Positions 17,435 through 25,627 of a stretch of 59,470 nt of DNA are shown here, piece after piece. The notes beneath the pieces are model-generated. The model had not been told where the DNA came from. It saw only the letters and a program-made list of their open reading frames with translations, and searched no databases. Both the position numbers and the translations under genes were made by a program. The DNA lies in assembly GCA_903900805.1 (NCBI GenBank), contig CAIUOP010000018.1:1-59470 (forward strand), given 5' to 3'. Each line of letters starts with the position of its first letter. Positions within the stretch are counted from its first letter, which is position 1. The stretch is from an uncultured beta proteobacterium. GTDB taxonomy: Bacteria; Pseudomonadota; Gammaproteobacteria; Burkholderiales; Burkholderiaceae.

Positions 17435-18298
17435 ATGTCCTTAAATGAACGCCTTATCTCATATGCTTATCTGATTCGCTTAGATAAGCCGATTGGTACT
17501 TTACTGCTTTTATGGCCAACCCTTTGGGCCTTATGGCTCGCCAGCACTGGAGTGCCTGATCTCAATATCTTGCTGATATTCGTAGCTGGGACCTTCTTGA
17601 TGCGTAGCGCAGGTTGCGCAATGAATGATTACGCTGATCGCGATTTTGATCGGCACGTGCAAAGAACGCAAGCTCGTCCTGTTACAAGCGGCAAGATTTC
17701 AGGAAAAGAAGCGCTAATAGTTGCTACGATTCTGGCTTTACTTGCTTTCTTGTTAATTCAACCACTGAATGCTTATACCAAGATACTTTCAGTTTTTGCA
17801 ATTGCAGTCGCTTTTGTTTACCCTTTTACTAAACGCTTCTTTGCGATGCCTCAAGCTGTTTTAGGGGTTGCTTTTGGTTTTGGTATACCGATGGCTTATG
17901 CCGCTATTTTGAATTTTATTCCTCTGGAAGCCTGGATCTTATTTGTAGGGAATATTTTTTGGGCTATCGCTTATGACACTGCCTATGCCATGGTTGATCG
18001 CGAGGATGATCTGCGCTTAGGTTTACGTACCTCCGCAATTACCTTTGGGCAATATGATGTTGCTGCAATTGCAGTGAGTTATGCCATCTTGTTTATCAGC
18101 CAAATTTGGGTAGCGCAATTAGCGGATTTGAGTAATTACTTTTTAGTGGGATGGTTTACGGCCTTAGCTTGTGCCGCCTATCATCTAAAACTCATTTCCA
18201 CCCGCAAGCGTGAAGAATGTTTTGCGGCATTTCGCCATAACAATTGGCTAGGTGGATTTTTATTTCTAGGAATTGTACTGGGCCTTAGTCTACGCTAA
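17435..18298 (+). CDS. ubiA: 4-hydroxybenzoate polyprenyltransferase
   Basis: UbiA is an inner-membrane prenyltransferase that attaches the octaprenyl tail to 4-hydroxybenzoate in ubiquinone synthesis. The 287-residue protein is almost entirely hydrophobic, with about eight to nine membrane helices. It carries both Asp-rich Mg-diphosphate motifs: NDYADRDFD (64-72) and [10 protein letters not shown] (about residues 185-195). It lies 10 bases after recG on the same strand and converges on proC. No chorismate lyase (ubiC) is in the window. Confidence 0.97.
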   Translation: MSLNERLISYAYLIRLDKPIGTLLLLWPTLWALWLASTGVPDLNILLIFVAGTFLMRSAGCAMNDYADRDFDRHVQRTQARPVTSGKISGKEALIVATILALLAFLLIQPLNAYTKILSVFAIAVAFVYPFTKRFFAMPQAVLGVAFGFGIPMAYAAILNFIPLEAWILFVGNIFWAIAYDTAYAMVDREDDLRLGLRTSAITFGQYDVAAIAVSYAILFISQIWVAQLADLSNYFLVGWFTALACAAYHLKLISTRKREECFAAFRHNNWLGGFLFLGIVLGLSLR

Positions 18299-18314
18299 GA
18301 CCTAATGAGGGTAA

Positions 18315-19184
18315 TTAGTTCTTACCCAATTCATCACCCATTGCTTTACCGCGCTGACTTGCAGCATCAATTGCTTTTTCTAAAATTTCATTCCAACCTT
18401 CTTGTTTCATGACCTCTAGCGCTGCTGCTGTAGTGCCACCTTTAGAGGTAACACGCTCACGAAGTGCGCCAGCATGTTCATCAGAGTTATGGGCAAGTTG
18501 GGTTGCACCCTCAAGGGTTGCATAGGCCAGTTGGCGAGCGCTCGCTGTATCTAGGCCTAATTTCTCTCCAGCCGATTGCATGGCCTCTAAAAAGGCAAAA
18601 ACATAAGCAGGACCGCTACCGGAAACGGCCGTAACAGCGTCCATCAGTTTTTCTTCAGATACCCAAACTGTTTGGCCAACCGCATTGCAGATAGTCTCTG
18701 CCAAATTCCGATCTGATTGATTGACGGCCGTATCGGCAAACAATCCGGTAATGCCTTTCCCAATTAATGCTGGAGTATTGGGCATAGCACGCACACAGCG
18801 GGCATGGTCCAGCCAGCGACTCATATCTTTTAAGCGAATACCAGCGGCAATACTCAAAATCAGTGGGCTAGATGCAGATGCATGTTTGAGTTTTGGAGCT
18901 AAGTCTCGAGCAACTATGTGAAAGTCTTGGGGCTTAATCGCCATGACTACAGCATTATTTTTTGAGAAGTCAAAAGTAAGCCGCTCTAAGCCACCAATAC
19001 CTTGAATACCAAAGTCTTCCTGTAGCTTTAGTGCAGTTGCTGCATTGGCTTCGACTACAGAAATTTGATTAGAGTTAAATCCATTGGCAAGTAGGCCGCT
19101 AATTAAGGCGCGGCCCATATTGCCACCACCAATAAAAGTGATGTGTACGTCGCTATTATTTTGGCTGTTCTGATTTGTGCTCAT
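18315..19184 (-). CDS. proC: Pyrroline-5-carboxylate reductase
   Basis: ProC reduces 1-pyrroline-5-carboxylate to proline with NAD(P)H. The 289-residue protein has the Rossmann loop FIGGGNMGRAL near residues 17-27, MPNTPALIGKG in the middle, and the C-terminal family signature around SGSGPAYVFAFLEAM and GATQLAHNSDEHAGALRERVTSKGGTT. Its ATG overlaps the end of yggS by 4 bases. The yggS-proC pairing is widespread. Here both are the tail of the glcDEF run. Confidence 0.97.
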   Translation of the reverse strand: MSTNQNSQNNSDVHITFIGGGNMGRALISGLLANGFNSNQISVVEANAATALKLQEDFGIQGIGGLERLTFDFSKNNAVVMAIKPQDFHIVARDLAPKLKHASASSPLILSIAAGIRLKDMSRWLDHARCVRAMPNTPALIGKGITGLFADTAVNQSDRNLAETICNAVGQTVWVSEEKLMDAVTAVSGSGPAYVFAFLEAMQSAGEKLGLDTASARQLAYATLEGATQLAHNSDEHAGALRERVTSKGGTTAAALEVMKQEGWNEILEKAIDAASQRGKAMGDELGKN

Positions 19185-19906
19185 TTGTTAATCTTATCGC
19201 GCTTCCCAAAAATGGCGCTTCCAACGCGAACAATAGTACTGCCTTCGGCAATCGCAGCCTCAAGATCATCGGACATACCCATCGATAGGGTGTCAAAGAA
19301 TTGATACCTGGGATTCATTGATCGGGAAGCCTGAATACGTTTAAAGCAATCCTGGACCTGAGCAAAAGCTTTACGCTGCTCACCCAAATCTGGACTTGGA
19401 GCGGGGATAGCCATTAAACCCCTGAGAACTATATTAGGCAATTGAACAATGGCATCACAGAGTGCCTCAGCTTCAGAAAGGGGTACACCACCTTTACTAT
19501 CCTCATCGCTCACATTAACTTGAACGCACAGTTGTAATTCTGCAAGGCTAGGAAATTCACCGCGTTGTGCAGATAAACGCTCTGCAATTTTGAGGCGGTC
19601 AATACTATGTACCCAATCGAAATGCTCTGCGACTTCTCTAGTCTTATTACTTTGAAGCGGTCCTATGAAGTGCCATACGAGCCATGGACGTAATTTAGTG
19701 AGCTGAGTAATTTTTTCAACAGCCTCTTGAACGTAGTTTTCACCAAAAGCAGTTTGTCCTGCGTGCATTGCCTCTTCAATTGCGGAGGTTGTAAAGGTTT
19801 TACTGACTGCTAAGAGTTCAATCTCTTCGGGCTCACGCTTTGCTGCAAGGGCAGCAAGCTCCATACGCTGCCGAACCTGCATGAGGTTAACAACAATAGA
19901 ATTCAT
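19181..19906 (-). CDS. YggS family PLP-binding homeostasis protein
   Basis: This non-catalytic, single-domain PLP protein controls free pyridoxal phosphate and affects amino-acid and keto-acid pools. The 241-residue alanine-racemase-like barrel carries the PLP lysine Lys36 in LLAVSKTF. It also has FGENYVQE, WHFIGPLQSNK, the MGMSDDLEAAI phosphate-binding region and RVGSAIFG. It overlaps glcF upstream and proC downstream by 4 bases each, so all three are likely co-translated. YggS/PLPBP identity is clear; why it sits with glycolate oxidase is not. Confidence 0.95.
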   Translation of the reverse strand: MNSIVVNLMQVRQRMELAALAAKREPEEIELLAVSKTFTTSAIEEAMHAGQTAFGENYVQEAVEKITQLTKLRPWLVWHFIGPLQSNKTREVAEHFDWVHSIDRLKIAERLSAQRGEFPSLAELQLCVQVNVSDEDSKGGVPLSEAEALCDAIVQLPNIVLRGLMAIPAPSPDLGEQRKAFAQVQDCFKRIQASRSMNPRYQFFDTLSMGMSDDLEAAIAEGSTIVRVGSAIFGKRDKINK

Positions 19907-21180
19907 TTGGCCTTAGAAGATTTACTGATTAATTGGTCCACGATCTCAATCCAATGAAGTACTGGTATATCTTCTTGCTGAAGATGGGTAATGCAGCCAA
20001 CATTTCCAGAAACAATCATTTCTGCACCAGATTCTTCACAGGCAGCATTTAAATGACTCAACTTATTCTTGCGCAGCTGTTCTGAGAGTTCAGGCTGGGT
20101 TACTGAGTAAGTCCCTGCAGACCCACAGCATAGATGGCTATCAGCGCACAAGCGAACGCTAATACCAATACTAGATAGCAAACTTTCTACCTTGCCACGA
20201 ATCTGTTGGCCATGTTGCAAGGTACAAGGAGGGTGATAAACCACGCCAGGTTTTTGGTCTATACCAAGTATCTGGATTAATTCATTTTGTAGGTCTGGCA
20301 GTATTTCAGAAATATCTTTAGTTAAGTGAGAGATCTTTTTAGCTTTAGCTGCATAGGCAGAATCATTCGCAAAAAGATGGCCATAATCCTTCACCATGAC
20401 GCCGCAGCCAGAAGCTGTCATCACGATTGCTTCAACACCACTCTCAAGCAAAGGCCACCATGCATCAATGTTTTGCTTAGCATTATCTAAGCCGCCCGCT
20501 TGATCATTTAAGTGATAACGCAAGGCGCCACAGCAAGTTACATTTGGAGCGCTAATGAGCTGAATCTTTAATGCATCTAAAACCCGTGCAGTTGCCGAGT
20601 TTATATTTGGCAACATGCCTGGTTGAACACAGCCTTCCAGAATCAGCATTTTGCGATCATGTGAAGAAGTAGGCCTTGCATAAGGGTCTGTTGAGCTGTC
20701 TAAGCTTTTACTCTTCACTTGTGGGATCTTGCGTTTAATGCCACTTGGCATCAGCGGTCGTACTAAACGACCTAAAGCCATCGCTGAATTAAATAATGCC
20801 GGCTTTGTTAAACCCTCTTTTAAGGCCCAGCGTGTTAAGCGTTCACCAAGAGGGCGTTCAGGTGTGCTGTCTTCAGCCCACTTACGACCAATATCGATTA
20901 AGTTGCCATATTGCACGCCGCTAGGACAGGTACTTTCGCAATTTCGACAAGTTAGGCACCGATCTAAGTGCATACGGGTTTTTTCTGTAGGCGCTGTACC
21001 TTCAGCCATTTGCTTAATGAGATAGATGCGGCCGCGCGGACCATCAAGCTCATCGCCTAAGATTTGATAGGTTGGGCAAGTAGCTGTACAAAAACCACAG
21101 TGAACACATTTTCCTAAAATATCAGCCGCTTCAATGCCTTCCGGTGTATTAGCAAATTGAGGGGCGAGTTGAGTGTACAT
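19903..21180 (-). CDS. glcF: Glycolate oxidase iron-sulfur subunit
   Basis: GlcF is the electron-transfer subunit of glycolate dehydrogenase (GlcDEF), which oxidises glycolate to glyoxylate and passes electrons to the respiratory chain. The 425-residue protein has two 4Fe-4S cluster motifs: Cys25/28/31/35 in CVHCGFCTATCP, and a second in CLTCRNCESTCP. Two CCG domains (CCGALRY and CCGSAGTY) lie in the C-terminal half. It follows glcE by 8 bases and overlaps yggS by 4. All metal-binding cysteines appear present. Confidence 0.96.
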   Translation of the reverse strand: MYTQLAPQFANTPEGIEAADILGKCVHCGFCTATCPTYQILGDELDGPRGRIYLIKQMAEGTAPTEKTRMHLDRCLTCRNCESTCPSGVQYGNLIDIGRKWAEDSTPERPLGERLTRWALKEGLTKPALFNSAMALGRLVRPLMPSGIKRKIPQVKSKSLDSSTDPYARPTSSHDRKMLILEGCVQPGMLPNINSATARVLDALKIQLISAPNVTCCGALRYHLNDQAGGLDNAKQNIDAWWPLLESGVEAIVMTASGCGVMVKDYGHLFANDSAYAAKAKKISHLTKDISEILPDLQNELIQILGIDQKPGVVYHPPCTLQHGQQIRGKVESLLSSIGISVRLCADSHLCCGSAGTYSVTQPELSEQLRKNKLSHLNAACEESGAEMIVSGNVGCITHLQQEDIPVLHWIEIVDQLISKSSKAK

Positions 21181-21188
21181 AGCAAGAC

Positions 21189-22337
21189 CTATGGAAGACG
21201 TTTAGTAGCGAATACACCAGCTGGATCGAATGCAGATCTTAGGCGCACTTGAACTGCCTCAAGTGCTTTGGAATGAGCTTGTTCGCTCAGTAATGTAAAG
21301 CGCTGAAATGCAGAATCAACATTCGCTCCTTGTTTGAAGCGAGTTGCGTGACCGCCGTGGCTCGTTGCAAGTTGCTTGATTAGAGTAAAGGTAGCTTCAT
21401 CACCAGGTGCTTTAATCCAGCGCTGTTGACCGTGCCATTCCAAAATAATTTCATTATCTGCGCCAGGAATAGTGAGGGGACCACATGATGCAGGCAGAGC
21501 TAAGCGATAAAGAGTTTGATCAGCAGCAAGATTCTCAAATGACGACAGCTGATGCTCGCGTAAATCCTTCCAAAATGTTTCTGCAGATTGTGGATCTACT
21601 TCACTAGCGGTTACCATTGGGCTCATTAAAGGAATCGCGGCCTTAATTGCCGCCGCAGCACCTGCTAAACGAATAGTTAACTGGCCATCTCCGCTTGTAT
21701 TGCCAATCCAACAACTTGCAGATAGTGGTAAAGGTTGGCCGGCCCATTCATTTAAGATGCGCAGTGCTTTTTCTTGAGAGATCTGACAACGCAGTGTTGC
21801 AGTCGCAGCGGGTTTTGGTAGTATCTTCACTGATGCTTCTAGTAAAAGCGCTAGTGAGCCCATTGAGCCAGGCATTAGGCGAGATACATCATAGCCGGCT
21901 ACGTTCTTCATCACTTTACCGCCAAAAGAGAGGTCTTGACCCTTACCATCAAGAATGCGTGTGCCTAAAACAAAATCTCGTAAGTTGCCCGCACTAATGC
22001 GGCCTGGTCCAGCTAATCCAGCTGCAATAGCCCCGCCAAAGGTTGCATGTTCACCAAAGTGCGGCGGCTCGAACGCAAGCACCTGATTTTTTTCTTTAAG
22101 AGCTGCTTCAATTTCTTTTAAAGGTGTGCCAGCACAAGCTGTAATGACTAGTTCTTCTGGCTGATATTCCAAGATGCCAGAGTAAGCATGAGTGGCTAAC
22201 TTGGGATGTGTATTGGCGTTGCCATACCAAGATTTAGTAGCGCCACCTTCAATAGAAAGCTGTGTTTTGTTTTTTGCTGCATGCAGAATCTGTTCGCGAA
22301 ATGCATCAATCTTTGGGTCGGTATTTGAACTCACCAT
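21189..22337 (-). CDS. glcE: Glycolate oxidase FAD-binding subunit GlcE
   Basis: GlcE is the smaller flavin-type subunit of glycolate dehydrogenase. The 382-residue protein has an FAD-binding PCMH domain in its N-terminal half, with EELVITACAGTPLKEIEAAL and GAIAAGLAGPGRISAGNLRDFVLG. KVMKNVAGYDVSRLMPGS is characteristic of GlcE. Its first base is shared with the last base of the glcD stop (22337), and glcF follows after 8 bases. It is annotated by these motifs and by its place between glcD and glcF. Confidence 0.95.
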   Translation of the reverse strand: MVSSNTDPKIDAFREQILHAAKNKTQLSIEGGATKSWYGNANTHPKLATHAYSGILEYQPEELVITACAGTPLKEIEAALKEKNQVLAFEPPHFGEHATFGGAIAAGLAGPGRISAGNLRDFVLGTRILDGKGQDLSFGGKVMKNVAGYDVSRLMPGSMGSLALLLEASVKILPKPAATATLRCQISQEKALRILNEWAGQPLPLSASCWIGNTSGDGQLTIRLAGAAAAIKAAIPLMSPMVTASEVDPQSAETFWKDLREHQLSSFENLAADQTLYRLALPASCGPLTIPGADNEIILEWHGQQRWIKAPGDEATFTLIKQLATSHGGHATRFKQGANVDSAFQRFTLLSEQAHSKALEAVQVRLRSAFDPAGVFATKRLP

Positions 22338-23851
22338 TAGAAGCGCTCCAATTCTGGGTGAGGTAATTGACCGCCACTAATACGCATGCGGCCATACTCT
22401 GCACAGCGACTGAGCGTGGGGATACCCTTATCTGGATTCAGCAGCTTATCTGGATCAAAGGCAGCTTTCACGCTCCAGAAAGATTCCAGTTCATTTTCGC
22501 CAAACTGGACACACATCGAATTAATTTTTTCGATACCAACACCATGTTCGCCAGTAATCGTTCCGCCAAGCTCAACACATGCCTCTAGAATCTCGGTACC
22601 AAATTCTTCAGCCCGATGCCACTCATCTTGGTCGGCACCATTAAAGAGGATTAGGGGGTGCATGTTGCCATCACCTGCATGAAAAACATTCAAGCAACCT
22701 AAACCATATTTCTTTTCCATGCCTTGAATACGCCTAAGCAAGGTTGCAATATGTCTGCGTGGAATAGTGCCATCCATGCAGTAGTAGTCAGCCGCTATAC
22801 GACCTGCTGCTGGAAAAGCATTTTTACGGCCACTCCAAAATTTAAGACGTTCTGTTTCATCTTTTGATATCTGAATACCGCTAGCGCCGGATTGTTCAAG
22901 TACTTTGGTCATGCGCTCAATTTCTTCCGCAACTTCTTCTGGAGTTCCGTCGGATTCGCAAAGCAAAATAGCTACTGCTTCTAAGTCATATCCAGCATTT
23001 ACAAATTCCTCTACAGCTCTTGTAGTAGCTTGATCCATCATTTCTAGACCAGCAGGAATGATGCCTGCAGCGATGATGGCAGCAACAGCGTTGCCCCCTT
23101 TTTCTATATCGTCAAAACTAGCCATGATGACGCGCGCCATCTTTGGTTTAGCTACTAACTTCACAGTTACTTCCGTAACAACTGCTAGCATGCCTTCACT
23201 GCCAATGACAATAGCGAGTAAATCTAAGCCTGGGGAATCTGGGGCTAGACTACCAAATTCAACAATCTCTCCATTCATCAAGACACCGCGTACGCGCAGA
23301 ACATTATGAAGAGTGAGACCGTATTTAAGACAGTGCACACCACCAGAGTTTTCATTTACATTGCCGCCGATAGAGCAGGCAATTTGTGATGATGGATCTG
23401 GTGCGTAGTAGAGACCCAAGTGAGAAACTGCTTCGGAAATAGCGAGATTGCGCACACCAGGTTGAACTACTGCAGTTCGAGTAAACGGATCAATACTGAG
23501 AATTTTCTTGAGCTTGGCAAGGGAGAGCACCAAACCTTGGGAGATTGGCATTGCCCCTCCAGATAAGCCGGTGCCAGCTCCCCGCGGAACCACAGGAATT
23601 TGCATGTCAAAGCAGACTTTGAGAATTTGAGTGACCTGCTCTTCCGTTTCTGGGAGGGCCACTGCCAAAGGCATGCGTTTGTAGGCAGCTAAACCATCAC
23701 ATTCATAGGGAATCGTATCCTCAGGCTCCCATAGCAAGGCATGGTCAGGGAGGATCGGACGTAAGGCCGTAACCAGTTTTAACTGAAGTGCGCTGATAAC
23801 AGCTAGATCGGGGGGTGGGCTCACCATATTCATAGGAATCATTTTAGCCAT
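22337..23851 (-). CDS. glcD: Glycolate oxidase subunit GlcD (FAD-linked)
   Basis: GlcD is the catalytic flavoprotein of glycolate dehydrogenase. The 504-residue protein contains the FAD motif PRGAGTGLSGGA (89-100). It also has CSIGGNVNENSGGVHCLKYG, NVFHAGDGNMHP and GTITGEHGVGIEK, all typical of GlcD and D-lactate dehydrogenases. Candidate starts lie at 23851, 23842, 23833 and 23827, and none has a clear ribosome binding site; the upstream gap to the divergent adenosyltransferase gene is only 18 bases. First gene of glcD-glcE-glcF-yggS-proC. No GlcC-type regulator lies beside it. Confidence 0.95.
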   Translation of the reverse strand: MAKMIPMNMVSPPPDLAVISALQLKLVTALRPILPDHALLWEPEDTIPYECDGLAAYKRMPLAVALPETEEQVTQILKVCFDMQIPVVPRGAGTGLSGGAMPISQGLVLSLAKLKKILSIDPFTRTAVVQPGVRNLAISEAVSHLGLYYAPDPSSQIACSIGGNVNENSGGVHCLKYGLTLHNVLRVRGVLMNGEIVEFGSLAPDSPGLDLLAIVIGSEGMLAVVTEVTVKLVAKPKMARVIMASFDDIEKGGNAVAAIIAAGIIPAGLEMMDQATTRAVEEFVNAGYDLEAVAILLCESDGTPEEVAEEIERMTKVLEQSGASGIQISKDETERLKFWSGRKNAFPAAGRIAADYYCMDGTIPRRHIATLLRRIQGMEKKYGLGCLNVFHAGDGNMHPLILFNGADQDEWHRAEEFGTEILEACVELGGTITGEHGVGIEKINSMCVQFGENELESFWSVKAAFDPDKLLNPDKGIPTLSRCAEYGRMRISGGQLPHPELERF

Positions 23852-23856
23852 TTACT

Positions 23857-23862
23857 TATAAT
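23857..23862 (+). promoter_or_regulatory. Perfect -10 box for the adenosyltransferase gene
   Basis: TATAAT lies 7 bases before the ATG at 23870, which would place the transcript start at or next to the start codon. The -35 region is weak (no TTGACA-like hexamer 16-18 bases upstream). The same 18-base gap reads TATAAG on the other strand toward glcD, so both divergent genes may start here. Confidence 0.45.
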
Positions 23863-23869
23863 TAAGCTT

Positions 23870-24439
23870 ATGGGAAATCGACTATCAAAAATTGCCACTA
23901 GAACTGGTGATGAAGGCATGACTGGCTTGGGTGACGGAAGTCGCGTTGAGAAGGATCATTTGCGGATCTGTGCCATGGGCGATGTAGATGAGTTGAACTC
24001 AGAAATCGGTGTTTTGATGACTGAGGAGATCCCAGAGGCTATTGCCCCTGAGTTAATAGCGCTTTTCTTGCAGGTACAGCATGATTTATTTGATTTGGGC
24101 GGTGAGCTTTGCATTCCCAATTACAAGCTCCTAAAGCCAGACCACGTAGCTCAGTTAGATGTATGGCTAGAGAAGTACAACAAGCAACTGCCTCCTTTAA
24201 CCGAATTTATTCTGCCTGGTGGTACACGCGCTGCCGCACAGGCTCACGTATGTCGCACAGTTTGCAGAAGAGCAGAGCGTTCAATTGTGCGCTTAGGTTG
24301 GGCGGAGCCTTTGCATGATTCTCCCCGCCAGTATGTCAATCGTTTATCCGATCTACTATTTATACTCTCACGTATTTTGAACCGGGCAGCCGGCGGGACT
24401 GATGTACTTTGGAAGCATGAAAAAAAAGAGACTAAATAA
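23870..24439 (+). CDS. Cob(I)yrinic acid a,c-diamide adenosyltransferase (PduO type)
   Basis: This enzyme transfers the 5'-deoxyadenosyl group of ATP to cob(I)alamin, making coenzyme B12. The 189-residue four-helix-bundle protein has the N-terminal ATP-binding signature (SKIATRTGDEGMTGLGDGS). VCRRAERSIVRL and YVNRLSDLLFILSRILN in the C-terminal half are both hallmarks of the PduO/MMAB family. It may serve methylmalonyl-CoA mutase or other B12 enzymes elsewhere; no B12 synthesis gene is in the window. Translation appears to start without a ribosome binding site (see the -10 box at 23857). Its stop codon is inside a terminator hairpin shared with the convergent DAHP synthase gene. Confidence 0.95.
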   Translation: MGNRLSKIATRTGDEGMTGLGDGSRVEKDHLRICAMGDVDELNSEIGVLMTEEIPEAIAPELIALFLQVQHDLFDLGGELCIPNYKLLKPDHVAQLDVWLEKYNKQLPPLTEFILPGGTRAAAQAHVCRTVCRRAERSIVRLGWAEPLHDSPRQYVNRLSDLLFILSRILNRAAGGTDVLWKHEKKETK

Positions 24440-24452
24440 ATTAGTCTCTTTT
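24424..24452. terminator. Bidirectional terminator overlapping the adenosyltransferase stop
   Basis: A perfect 12-bp inverted repeat (24424-24435 with 24441-24452, loop of 5) has A's on the left and T's on the right. It acts as a hairpin with a T-tail in both directions. It includes the last codons and stop (24437-24439) of the plus-strand gene and ends 20 bases before the stop of the convergent DAHP synthase gene. Confidence 0.75.
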
Positions 24453-24472
24453 AGTATTGCATTCATTGCTAC

Positions 24473-25597
24473 CTATTTTTTCTTGCTTCTGCGTTTTTTT
24501 ACTGCACCAGCCAAACGCTCAAGAACCTTCACTGAATCATCCCAATTAATGCAGGCGTCAGTAATACTTTTGCCATATTCCAACTTGCTTGGATCGTCTT
24601 TACCAGGGGTAAATTTCTGTGCACCATCATTAAGATGGCTTTCCACCATCACACCAAAAATCTCGTGTGAACCAGACTCAATTTGCTTAGCAATGTCGTC
24701 TGCCACAACAATTTGACGCTCATGTTTTTTACTTGAATTAGCATGCGATAAGTCAACCATTAAACTGGCTGGAAGCTTTGCTGCTGCTAGCTCAGCGCAT
24801 GCCGCTTGTACATGTGATGCTTCGTAGTTAGGCTCTTTGCCGCCGCGCAAAATGACGTGACAGTCTTTATTCCCCTTAGTTTCCACAACCGATACCTGAC
24901 CATTCTTATGAACAGATAAGAAGTGGTGTGGACGAGCCGCCGCTTGAATAGCATCAGTCGCAATCTTGATGTTGCCATCGGTACCATTCTTAAATCCAAT
25001 AGGTGCAGACAAGCCAGAAGCAAGTTCGCGATGAACTTGACTTTCAGTAGTGCGAGCACCAATTGCGCCCCAAGAGATCAGGTCGGCAATATATTGTGGA
25101 GAGATGACATCAAGGAACTCGCTACCCGCTGGCATGCCAAGACGATTAATTTCCATTAGAACTTGACGTGCCAGACGTAAGCCCTCTTCAATGCGATAGC
25201 TCTCGTCTAGATAGGGGTCGTTGATTAGGCCTTTCCAACCAACAGTAGTGCGAGGCTTTTCAAAATAAACACGCATCACAATTTCTAATTCGCCAGCAAA
25301 GCGCTTACGCTCAGCTAAAAGACGTTGACAGTATTCGAGTGCAGCGCGTGGATCATGAATCGAGCAAGGCCCAATGATGACGAGTAAGCGATCATCTTTT
25401 CCATGAATAATGTCGCGAATCTTCTTGCGGGTTTTACTGATCAATGCTTCAGTTGGCGTTCCAGAGATCGGAAAGAAGCGAATTAAATGCTCTGGCGGAG
25501 CCAGGACAGTAATCTTGTCAATGCGTTGATCGTCAGTATCTGACGTCTTATCAACGGCAGAGTACCAATTAGCGGGATTAGTATTTTGTTGGCTCAT
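24473..25597 (-). CDS. aroG: 3-deoxy-7-phosphoheptulonate synthase (DAHP synthase, class I)
   Basis: This enzyme condenses PEP with erythrose 4-phosphate, the first step of aromatic amino-acid synthesis. The 374-residue TIM-barrel protein is the AroFGH type. Visible motifs are GPCSIHDPRAALEY, RVYFEKPRTTVGWKGLINDP (PEP/metal region), WGAIGARTTESQ, LRGGKEPNYEA and VDLSHANSSK. Which aromatic amino acid inhibits it cannot be read with confidence, so the G suffix is a family label. The C-terminus is very basic (KKRRSKKK). It lies 30 bases downstream of tldD, probably in the same operon. Confidence 0.95.
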   Translation of the reverse strand: MSQQNTNPANWYSAVDKTSDTDDQRIDKITVLAPPEHLIRFFPISGTPTEALISKTRKKIRDIIHGKDDRLLVIIGPCSIHDPRAALEYCQRLLAERKRFAGELEIVMRVYFEKPRTTVGWKGLINDPYLDESYRIEEGLRLARQVLMEINRLGMPAGSEFLDVISPQYIADLISWGAIGARTTESQVHRELASGLSAPIGFKNGTDGNIKIATDAIQAAARPHHFLSVHKNGQVSVVETKGNKDCHVILRGGKEPNYEASHVQAACAELAAAKLPASLMVDLSHANSSKKHERQIVVADDIAKQIESGSHEIFGVMVESHLNDGAQKFTPGKDDPSKLEYGKSITDACINWDDSVKVLERLAGAVKKRRSKKK

Positions 25598-25627
25598 AGG
25601 GTTATTTTAAGCCGTAATTCAGTAATA

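Noticed and set aside
23852..23869. Cobalamin riboswitch upstream of the adenosyltransferase
   Set aside because: The gap is only 18 bases, far too short for a B12 riboswitch.
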